Assembly: GCF_025127995.1 (NCBI RefSeq)
Contig: NZ_JAHLYP010000047.1
Span: 1-64,000 of the forward strand
DNA: 64,000 nt
Reading direction: 5' to 3'
Source of the DNA: Synechococcus sp. CS-1332
Lineage (GTDB): Bacteria > Cyanobacteriota > Cyanobacteriia > PCC-6307 > Cyanobiaceae
Part shown: in pieces, positions 58,024 through 64,000 of the stretch
How the letters are laid out: each line of letters opens with the position of its first letter
Position numbering within the stretch: position 1 is the stretch's first letter
The notes under the pieces: model-generated
Seen by the model: only the letters and a program-made list of their open reading frames with translations
The model's database searches: none
What the model was told of the DNA's origin: nothing
Made by a program: the position numbers and the translations under genes

Positions 58024-59565
58024 GTGAGCGACCTGATCGTCGTGGGCGGTGGCCTTGGCGGCCTGTGTGCCGGCGCCATCGCCGCCCGCCATGGGCTGGA
58101 GGTGCTCGTTCTCGAGGCCCACACCACCTCGGGCGGCGCCGCCCACGGCTTTCGCCGCGGCCCCTTTCACTTCGAGTCCGGTCCGTCGCTCTGGAGCGGC
58201 CTGGGCCGCTGGCCCAGCACCAATCCCCTGGCCCAGGTGCTGCGGGCGGTGGGGGAAACCCTGCCCGTGGCTACCTACCGCGACTGGGGCCTGCTGCTGC
58301 CCGAGGGGGCGCTGCGGGTCGGGGTGGGGCAGGGTCCCTTCCTGGCCCTGCTGCGCGAGCTGCGCGGGCCGGCGGTGGCCGCCGAATGGGACCGTTTCCT
58401 CACGGCCCTCAAGCCCAGCTGCGACGCGGCCCGCTCCCTGCCCCTGCTGGCCCTGCGGCCCGGGGCGGGGCTGGCCACCACCCTCGGCGGCGGCAACGCC
58501 CTGCGCCTGCTCGGCCAGGCGGGGCGGCTGGCCAGCCTGGGTGGAGCCTTCGGGCCGATCGCCCGCCGCCACCTCAGCGATCCCTTCCTGCTCCATTGGG
58601 TCGAGCTGCTCAGCTTCCTGATCTCGGGCCTGCCCATGGACCAGACCAGCGCCGCCGCCATGGCGACCCTGTTCGGCGAATGGTTCGAGCCCGACGCCTG
58701 CCTCGACTACCCCATCGGCGGCAGTGGGGCGGTGGCGGCGGCGCTGGTGCGCGGGATGGAGCGCCACGGCGGCCGGCTGCGCACCGAAGCGCCGGTGGCC
58801 GAGATCCTGGTGGAACGGGGGCGGGCCGTCGGCGTCCGGCTCGAGAACGGTGAGCGCCTCGAGGCCCAGCGGGGCGTGATCGCCAACACCAGCCCCTGGG
58901 ATCTGCTGTCCCTGCTGCCGGAGGACGCGGTGCCCTCCCGCTGGCGGCGGCGCCAGGCGGCCACGCCGGCCTGCGCCAGCTTCCTGCACTGGCACCTGGC
59001 CCTGCGCGGCGACGACCTCGATCACCTGCCGGTCCACCACGTCTGGGTGGGCGACTGGCAACGGGGCATCGGCGCCGAACGCAACATGGTGGTGCTCTCG
59101 ATGCCCTCCCGGCTCGACCCGTCCTGCGCCCCAGCCGGCCACCAGGTGTTGCACGGCTACACGCCGGCCAACGAGCCCTGGGAGCTGTGGCAGGGGCTGG
59201 AGCGGGGCAGCGCCGCTTACGACGCCCTCAAAAAGGAACGCTGCGCCGTCTTCGGCGACGTGCTCTCCCAGGTGCTGCCCGACTGGCGGGAGCGGGTCGT
59301 GATCGAACTGCAGGGCACCCCCCTAACCCACCGCCGCTACCTGCGGATGCACCAGGGCAGCTATGGCCCGGCCTGGCCGGCCAGCGGCGGCCCCTTCCCC
59401 GGCGGCACCACCCCGGTCGAGGGGCTGGTGCTCTGCGGGGCCGGCGTGTTCCCGGGCATCGGCGTGCCCCCGGTGGCGGTGAGTGGGGCCATGGCCGCCC
59501 ACCGCTTCGTCAGCGCCCGGCAGCAGCGGCAACTGCTGGAGGAGATCGGCCTGACGGACCTCTGA
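58024..59565 (+). CDS. FAD-dependent phytoene-desaturase-family oxidoreductase (CrtH/carotenoid-isomerase-like)
   Basis: 513 residues from GTG 58024. The FAD-binding Rossmann motif LIVVGGGLGGLCAGAIAA is at residues 4-21, then EAHTTSGGAAHGFRRG, and near the end LVLCGAGVFPGIGVPPVAVSG, typical of the CrtI/CrtH/CrtO superfamily. Members isomerise or desaturate carotenoids or other isoprenoids. The sequence differs from canonical CrtH in the central region as far as can be judged by eye, so the substrate is open. The start is close to the divergent desaturase gene. Confidence 0.8.
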   Translation: MSDLIVVGGGLGGLCAGAIAARHGLEVLVLEAHTTSGGAAHGFRRGPFHFESGPSLWSGLGRWPSTNPLAQVLRAVGETLPVATYRDWGLLLPEGALRVGVGQGPFLALLRELRGPAVAAEWDRFLTALKPSCDAARSLPLLALRPGAGLATTLGGGNALRLLGQAGRLASLGGAFGPIARRHLSDPFLLHWVELLSFLISGLPMDQTSAAAMATLFGEWFEPDACLDYPIGGSGAVAAALVRGMERHGGRLRTEAPVAEILVERGRAVGVRLENGERLEAQRGVIANTSPWDLLSLLPEDAVPSRWRRRQAATPACASFLHWHLALRGDDLDHLPVHHVWVGDWQRGIGAERNMVVLSMPSRLDPSCAPAGHQVLHGYTPANEPWELWQGLERGSAAYDALKKERCAVFGDVLSQVLPDWRERVVIELQGTPLTHRRYLRMHQGSYGPAWPASGGPFPGGTTPVEGLVLCGAGVFPGIGVPPVAVSGAMAAHRFVSARQQRQLLEEIGLTDL

Positions 59566-59596
59566 GGCGGAGCCAGCGGAACGCCGGCGGAAGCGC

Positions 59597-60046
59597 TCAG
59601 AAGTGCCGCAGGGCCTGGTTGCCCAGCTGCACCTCACGCAGCAGCAGCAGCACCGCCGTCATCAGCGACCCCATCGCCAGCACGAACAGCAGGGCCACCA
59701 GGGGGGTCAGGTCGATCGTGGCCACGGTGCTCAGGAACAGCACCATCACCACCGTCGCCACCAACAGGAAGCTGGTGGTGGCCGAAGCGAAGGCCGCCGA
59801 GGCCAGGGTCATGCGGCGGCGGTGCAGCTGCAGTTCCCCCTGCAGCTCCCGCGACCGGGCCACGCTGGTGGCCGGATCCAGGGCCTTGATCGCCCGGGCC
59901 CGGTCGATGATGCGCGACAGCCGGGTGGTGATCACCCCCAGCAGGCCACTGATGCCTGCCAGCAGGAACACCGGCGTCACCGCCAGCCGGATCGTCTCGG
60001 CCAGCCCCACGGAGTTCGGGTTGGCCACCAGCAGGATCAACGGCAC
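59597..60046 (-). CDS. DUF2721 membrane protein
   Basis: 149 residues from GTG 60046; GTG 60121 would add 25 Arg/Gly-rich residues and leave almost no room for the divergent OsmC promoter. Three or four membrane segments (TPVFLLAGISGLLGVITTRL, then SFLLVATVVMVLFLSTV and LVALLFVLAMGSLMTAVLLL). A charged helix with RIIDRARAI between them matches DUF2721. The function is unknown. It is convergent with the CrtH-like gene. Confidence 0.75.
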   Translation of the reverse strand: MPLILLVANPNSVGLAETIRLAVTPVFLLAGISGLLGVITTRLSRIIDRARAIKALDPATSVARSRELQGELQLHRRRMTLASAAFASATTSFLLVATVVMVLFLSTVATIDLTPLVALLFVLAMGSLMTAVLLLLREVQLGNQALRHF

Positions 60047-60126
60047 GGAGCCCCAGCGCGCGGCCAGCAACCTAGGGCGACGGCCCCTGCCAGCCTGCTG
60101 CAACGAACGCCAGTCCCCCACCCGCC

Positions 60127-60543
60127 ATGACCACGATCGTCTGCCGCTACGACGGAGCCCTGCGCTGCGTGGCGGAGCACGCCGCCTCCGGCTCGCAGCT
60201 GATCACCGATGCCCCCGTCGACAACCAGGGCAAGGGGGAGGCGTTCTCCCCCACCGACCTGGTGGGCACGGCCCTGGCCACCTGCCTGCTGACGGTGATG
60301 GGGATCGTGGCCGAACGCCAGGGCATTGCCCTGGAGGGGGCCTCGGTGCGGCTGGAGAAGGGCATGAGCAGCAGCGGCGAGCGCCGCATCGCCCTGCTGG
60401 AGGCCTGGATCGACCTGCCGGCCGGCCTCGGGGCCGAGCAGCGCGAGCTGCTGATCCGCGCCGGCGAGAGCTGCCCGGTGAAGGTCAGTCTGGAAGGCTG
60501 CGTGCCGATGCGGCTGCACTGGACTCCGGCGGCGGCGGACTGA
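60127..60543 (+). CDS. OsmC/Ohr-family protein
   Basis: 138 residues from ATG 60127. The two redox cysteines lie in LATCLLTVM and SCPVKVSLEG, and GEAFSPTDLVGTAL precedes the first. OsmC-type peroxidases reduce organic hydroperoxides with thiol or lipoyl partners in the cytoplasm. It starts 80 bp after the chosen DUF2721 start, divergently. Its last 59 bp overlap the end of the convergent gene at 60485-61162. Confidence 0.85.
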   Translation: MTTIVCRYDGALRCVAEHAASGSQLITDAPVDNQGKGEAFSPTDLVGTALATCLLTVMGIVAERQGIALEGASVRLEKGMSSSGERRIALLEAWIDLPAGLGAEQRELLIRAGESCPVKVSLEGCVPMRLHWTPAAAD

Positions 60544-61162
60544 GGGTGACGCCCACCTCCAGCTGCTCCAGCGGCGCGTCGGGATCCACCGGCACCAGCA
60601 GCACCATGGTGCTGGCGGCCGGCCGGGTGCCGGGCTGCTCCTGAAGGATCTCCAGGGCCACCATCGTCTTGCGCCACTGCAGGATCTTTCCCTCCAGCAG
60701 GGCCACGAAGTCGTCGCAGGTCCAGCGGGCCCCCTCCCCGCGGCAGGGGTAGCGCTCCAGCACATCGAGGATCTCCATTTCCCGCAGCGGCGCCGCGTCG
60801 GCCGGATCCCACACCAGCAGATAGTTGCCGTCGAGGGCGTTGGCCTCCAGCAGGCTCGCCTCACTGGCCAGCAGGGTGTCGAGGGCCATCTCGTCGTCGT
60901 CCCGCTCGATGGCGGTGAGCAGGGCCTCCAGCACCAGCTGGGTGTCATCGTCGAGCTGGGCGCAATGGACCGTGAGCAGGCCCGTCACCGCCAGTTCGAT
61001 CTCCCCGAGCGGCAGCACCATCGTCAGGGCCCGCAGGATGGCGCTGAGCACGTCAACGGCTTCCCCGTCGCTGGGCTGGTCGTCGAGCACCAGATCGGGG
61101 TCGGCCATGAACCGTTCGATGGCCGCGAGCACCAGGTCCTGCTCCGGAGAAGGGGGATGCAT
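60485..61162 (-). CDS. Acidic protein of unknown function
   Basis: 225 residues from ATG 61162; the frame is open to 61273, but the extra N-terminus resembles a shadow of GC-rich DNA. The sequence is rich in Asp, Glu and Leu and helical (HPPSPEQDLVLAAIERFMAD, then LAVTGLLTVHCAQLDDD). A core has NYLLVWDPADAAPLREMEIL and TCDDFVALLEGKILQWRKTM, and the tail is Pro/Ser-rich. No family is recognised. The 3' end overlaps the OsmC gene by 59 bp in convergent direction. Confidence 0.6.
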   Translation of the reverse strand: MHPPSPEQDLVLAAIERFMADPDLVLDDQPSDGEAVDVLSAILRALTMVLPLGEIELAVTGLLTVHCAQLDDDTQLVLEALLTAIERDDDEMALDTLLASEASLLEANALDGNYLLVWDPADAAPLREMEILDVLERYPCRGEGARWTCDDFVALLEGKILQWRKTMVALEILQEQPGTRPAASTMVLLVPVDPDAPLEQLEVGVTLSPPPPESSAAASARSLPD

Positions 61163-61325
61163 CGATCCGGCCGCAGACGTGACGTAGCACCACCATGGCG
61201 CCGCCAGCAGCAGGCTGCAGCGCCCATGGCCTGATCCACAGCGGAGCGTCGGGCCGGCGACCGCCCAGGACAACCTGCTGATTTCGCATCAGAAGGGCTA
61301 ACTTTGATGCAGATGCAGCGGATGC

Positions 61326-61712
61326 ATGCCACTGGTTGATCGCCCGCCTCCGCTGGAGACCGCCGCGGCTCCGCTCACGGATGCCCAGTTGCTGCTGCGG
61401 GCGGTGCTGCGGGCGTCGGACGAGCTGGAGCTGAGCCGCACGGCCCTGGCGCGGGTGCTGGGTCGCGACCGCTCCCTCTTTGGCCGAGGCAAGGGCATCG
61501 ACCCCGCCAGCAAGACTGGGGAGCTGGCCCTGCTGGTGGTGCGGCTCTACCGCAGCCTGGCGGGGCTGGTGGGCAACGACGGCCCACAGATGCGCCACTG
61601 GTTTCACACCACCAACCATCACACCGGGGGCGTCCCTGCTGAGCAGGTGCAGCGCGCCGAAGCGCTGGTGGAGATCGTGCAGTACCTCGACGCCATGCGC
61701 GCCCGCCTCTGA
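61326..61712 (+). CDS. MbcA/ParS/Xre-type antitoxin
   Basis: 128 residues from ATG 61326. An Xre-like helix-turn-helix (SRTALARVLGRDRSLFGR) is followed by the DUF2384 part (LVVRLYRSLAGLVGND), ending in MRHWFHTTNHHTGGVPAEQ, the usual W-x-x-x-x-N-x-x-x-x-G-x-x-P pattern that contacts RES toxins. It would bind its own promoter and neutralise the RES toxin. The toxin gene begins 5 bp after the stop, in the usual antitoxin-toxin order. Confidence 0.85.
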   Translation: MPLVDRPPPLETAAAPLTDAQLLLRAVLRASDELELSRTALARVLGRDRSLFGRGKGIDPASKTGELALLVVRLYRSLAGLVGNDGPQMRHWFHTTNHHTGGVPAEQVQRAEALVEIVQYLDAMRARL

Positions 61713-61717
61713 TCGCG

Positions 61718-62467
61718 ATGGACCTGCTCCCTCTGGCGAAGGCGGCCCAGGAGGTGGTGCTGACGGGATCGGTGCTGCGGCTGGTGCAGCAGCAGGGCCT
61801 TGACATCCTGGGACCCCTGGTGGACGACCTGGAGCAGCTGGCGCGCCTGGAGAGGCTGGTCGAAGCCAGCAAGCCGCCACCGCCAACGTCCACGCTGGAG
61901 CCGCCAAGCCATCCGTTGCTGGCCACCCCGTTTCGCTACCCGCCACTCCGGCATGGCTCCCGCTTCGGGGGGCGGCAGAGCAGGGGGATCTTCTACGGCT
62001 CCCGCAGCCGCAGCGGATCGTTGCTGGAGGGGGCCTATTACAGCCTTCTGTTCTGGGACGGCATGCAGGAGGCGCCCCCCACGGCGATTCGCCGCCGGCA
62101 GACCCTGTTCTCGGTGGTGATCCACACCAGCCGAGGACTCAAGCTGCAGACACTCCCGAACGCCGCCGCCCAGTCCACCCTGCGCGACCCCCGCCACTAC
62201 GCACCCACCCAGCGCCTGGGTCAGTGGATGCGGGAGGCGGGCCTCGAGGCCTTCGAGTACGAGAGCGCCCGCTCCAGCGAGCCCCTGGTGCAGGTGGGCG
62301 TCCTGACCCCTGCCGCTTTTGGCTCGACGCCCTTCGATCAGGTGGACATCACCTGCGAGATCAAGCCGGGTCACGTCTCCTTCCTGAGCCATGACGATGG
62401 AACGGTTCATCACTTCCCCCGCGAGCTGTTCCTGATCGAAGGGGAGCTGCCGCAGGCAGCAGCCTGA
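61718..62467 (+). CDS. RES-domain toxin (NAD-degrading)
   Basis: 249 residues from ATG 61718. The RES core runs from about residue 65: FRYPPLRHGSRFGGR gives the conserved Arg, then GIFYGSRSRSGSLLEGAYYS, and QVDITCEIKPGHVSF near the end. RES toxins of Xre-RES modules split NAD+ and stop growth when free. It has an N-terminal helical extension of about 65 residues that is longer than in most family members. Its stop is 25 bp from the stop of the convergent VapC gene. Confidence 0.82.
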   Translation: MDLLPLAKAAQEVVLTGSVLRLVQQQGLDILGPLVDDLEQLARLERLVEASKPPPPTSTLEPPSHPLLATPFRYPPLRHGSRFGGRQSRGIFYGSRSRSGSLLEGAYYSLLFWDGMQEAPPTAIRRRQTLFSVVIHTSRGLKLQTLPNAAAQSTLRDPRHYAPTQRLGQWMREAGLEAFEYESARSSEPLVQVGVLTPAAFGSTPFDQVDITCEIKPGHVSFLSHDDGTVHHFPRELFLIEGELPQAAA

Positions 62468-62492
62468 GGTGTCCGCCAGTTTGATCCTCCCG

Positions 62493-62888
62493 TCACCAGA
62501 GCAAGCGGCAGGGGAACGTGGCCATGGCGGGGTCGATGCTCACCAGTTGCAAGCCTTCCAGCTCCGCCTGGGCCGCCAGCAGCCGATCGAACGGATCGCG
62601 ATGGGGCTGGGGGTAAGCACCAGCGCGAACGCCGTGATGCAACTGCACGGCGAGTGGCTGGAACCCCTGTTGCTGCAGGAGGGAAGGCAGATCCAGAAGC
62701 AGTCCTTCAGCGCCGGGAAGTTTGCCCAGCCTGGCCTTGGTGGCGATCTCCCAGCCGGAGGCGGCGCTCACGAAGATGGCGGCCGCCGGATCGCCAATGG
62801 CCTTCTGGGCGATCCCGGAGAGCTTCTCCGGTTCCACCAACCACCAGAGCAAGGCATGGGTATCCAGCAGGAGGGACGCGGCCATCAA
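62493..62888 (-). CDS. vapC: PIN-domain ribonuclease toxin (VapC-like)
   Basis: 131 residues from ATG 62888, overlapping the antitoxin stop (ATGA); a second ATG follows directly. Acidic PIN residues are visible: Asp9-type LLLDTHALLWWL, the Glu in SAASGWEIATKARLGKL, and Asp in HRDPFDRLLAAQA, with a final Asp in LVSIDPAM. VapC toxins cleave RNA, often tRNA. It pairs with the Phd-like protein immediately upstream. Confidence 0.9.
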   Translation of the reverse strand: MMAASLLLDTHALLWWLVEPEKLSGIAQKAIGDPAAAIFVSAASGWEIATKARLGKLPGAEGLLLDLPSLLQQQGFQPLAVQLHHGVRAGAYPQPHRDPFDRLLAAQAELEGLQLVSIDPAMATFPCRLLW

Positions 62889-63136
62889 CGGGGCAGCGCC
62901 GCCTCAAGGGCGTCGAGCTCCTCGGGGGGCAGGGGAGCCAGGAGCACGTCAGTGGCAGGAAGCTGCAGCCGCCCACGAAGCACCCCGGGCTGGCGGCGGG
63001 GCTGGTCGGGGTCCAGCGGCACCAGCCGCGCCCAGGGTTTGCCGTCCTTGGCCACCAGGATGGTTTCGCCGGCATGGGCGGCGTCGATCAGCCGGGAGAA
63101 CTGGGTCTTGGCCTCATGAACGTTGACGGTGCGCAT
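62885..63136 (-). CDS. Phd/YefM-type antitoxin
   Basis: 83 residues from ATG 63136 (the frame is open to 63493 but the upstream part is not family-like). N-terminal Phd DNA-binding core MRTVNVHEAKTQFSRLIDAA with AGETILVAKDGKPWARLVPL, then a Pro/Leu/Arg-rich C-terminus that would block the toxin (ending LDALEAALPR). Four-base overlap with VapC gives translational coupling. Type II system; antitoxin and toxin likely autoregulate their promoter. Confidence 0.87.
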   Translation of the reverse strand: MRTVNVHEAKTQFSRLIDAAHAGETILVAKDGKPWARLVPLDPDQPRRQPGVLRGRLQLPATDVLLAPLPPEELDALEAALPR

Positions 63137-63247
63137 CGCTGGCCGCGCCCATCGGGAGCTCAGGGAACAGATGCAGATTAGTCCGGATGTGGACCCAGGT
63201 CCGGAAGCCGGTGGCGCCATGCTGGCCCCACCGGCTCGACCGATTCC

Positions 63248-64000
63248 ATGCCCGCAGCGGCTACGGCCTTTGACCAGCTCCAGCGGCACCTGCACACCAC
63301 CCGCCTGCTGGGCTCGATCAGCAGCACCCTCTATTACGACCAGAACACGGTGATGCCCGCCGCCGGTGCCGCCTGGCGCGGCGAGCAACTGGCCTTGCTG
63401 GCGGCCCAGCTGCACGAGCGCCAGAGCAGTGCAGCCTTCGCCGATCTGGTGGCCGCCGCCGAAGCCGAGCTCACGGCCGACGCGCCGCCCCATAGGCGCC
63501 GCAACCTGCAGCTCTTGCGCCTGGAACTCGACCGCCAGTGCTGCCTTGATCCGGCGTTGGTCACCGCCCTGGCCCTGGCCCAGTCGCGAGGCAATGCGGT
63601 CTGGCAGCAGGCCCGGGCCGCCAACGACTTCGCCGCCTTCGCGCCGGCCCTGCGGGAGCTAATCGCGCTGCGCCGCGAGCAGGCCGGCCAGCTGGCGGCG
63701 GCCGAAACCGTGGCCCGCAGCCCCTGGGAAATCCTGGCCCAGCCGTTCGAACCCGACATCAGCAAGGCGCGGCTGGCGGAGCTGTTCGCACCGCTGGCGG
63801 CGGAGCTGCCCGGCCTGCTGGAGCAGGTGGCGGCCGCGCCTGCGCCCAGCCCGGCGGAGGCCTTCGATCTGCCCGAAGCCCTGCAGGACAGCCTCTGCGC
63901 CGAGCTGCTCGACGGCTGGGGCTACGACGAGAGCCGCTGCCAGCGCTCCCGCTCCGCCCACCCCTTCTCCTGCACCGTGGGCCCCGAGGACTTCCGCATC
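63248..64000 (+). CDS. M32-family metallocarboxypeptidase (partial, N-terminal part)
   Basis: 251 residues from ATG 63248 run to the window edge. Seen are the family's N-terminal helices: QLQRHLHTTRLLGSISSTL followed by YYDQNTVMPAAGAAWRGEQ, then LAALHER-like LLAAQLHERQS, and HPFSCTVGPEDFRI at the edge. Thermostable carboxypeptidase 1 (M32) removes C-terminal residues with a HEXXH zinc site, which lies beyond the window and could not be seen. The start is in the GC-rich core next to the toxin-antitoxin cluster. Confidence 0.85.
   Translation, partial: MPAAATAFDQLQRHLHTTRLLGSISSTLYYDQNTVMPAAGAAWRGEQLALLAAQLHERQSSAAFADLVAAAEAELTADAPPHRRRNLQLLRLELDRQCCLDPALVTALALAQSRGNAVWQQARAANDFAAFAPALRELIALRREQAGQLAAAETVARSPWEILAQPFEPDISKARLAELFAPLAAELPGLLEQVAAAPAPSPAEAFDLPEALQDSLCAELLDGWGYDESRCQRSRSAHPFSCTVGPEDFRI

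Overview
The window looks like a piece of a GC-rich picocyanobacterial chromosome (Cyanobium/Synechococcus type). The basis is photosynthetic and plastid-type genes (a petJ-like cytochrome c6, a Ycf51-family protein) in a typical cyanobacterial neighbourhood (glgB, hemE, an epimerase, petJ, clpB), plus a very high GC core. Only conserved motifs read by eye support the names; no database was searched.

Left part (1-22.8 kb) is ordinary core genome. On the minus strand run tamB, a ROK sugar kinase, proA and folB. The kinase, proA and folB overlap by ATGA, so they are probably one translationally coupled unit. Next to them is a large exported TPR-CHAT protein that leaves the window at the left edge. 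On the plus strand follow Ycf51, DUF4332, a small exported protein, a CocE/NonD hydrolase, a DUF3887 protein, glgB, hemE, an NAD-dependent epimerase, petJ with a clear terminator, and clpB.

Middle part (about 23-53 kb) is an exopolysaccharide/capsule locus. It has a Wza/SLBB-type exporter, a Wzc-type tyrosine autokinase, an undecaprenyl-phosphate sugar-1-phosphate transferase (first sugar), many glycosyltransferases (WcaI-like, GT2, GT4, GT8), two hexapeptide acetyltransferases, a Wzy/O-antigen-ligase-like membrane protein, a Nudix hydrolase, a YdcF protein and a PglK/MsbA-like ABC exporter. Seven genes from 41472 down to 34554 are packed with start/stop overlaps or a 3-base gap. The locus is a mosaic: GC-rich modules alternate with AT-rich ones (32.7-34.4, 41.7-46.4 and 51.8-55.1 kb). 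In and next to the AT-rich parts are gene relics: a broken GT2, a broken SAM methyltransferase, IS1595 and IS3 transposase remains, and an imperfect 200-bp direct repeat that carries a GT2/ydcF junction.

Right part (55.1-64 kb) returns to GC-rich core and near-core genes: Coq4-like protein, pterin carbinolamine dehydratase, YjbQ, fatty-acid desaturase, a CrtH/phytoene-desaturase-like oxidoreductase, DUF2721, OsmC and an unknown protein. It then carries two toxin-antitoxin modules back to back (Xre/MbcA-RES and Phd-VapC) and the start of an M32 carboxypeptidase that leaves the window on the right. I saw no tRNA, rRNA, CRISPR array or phage module.
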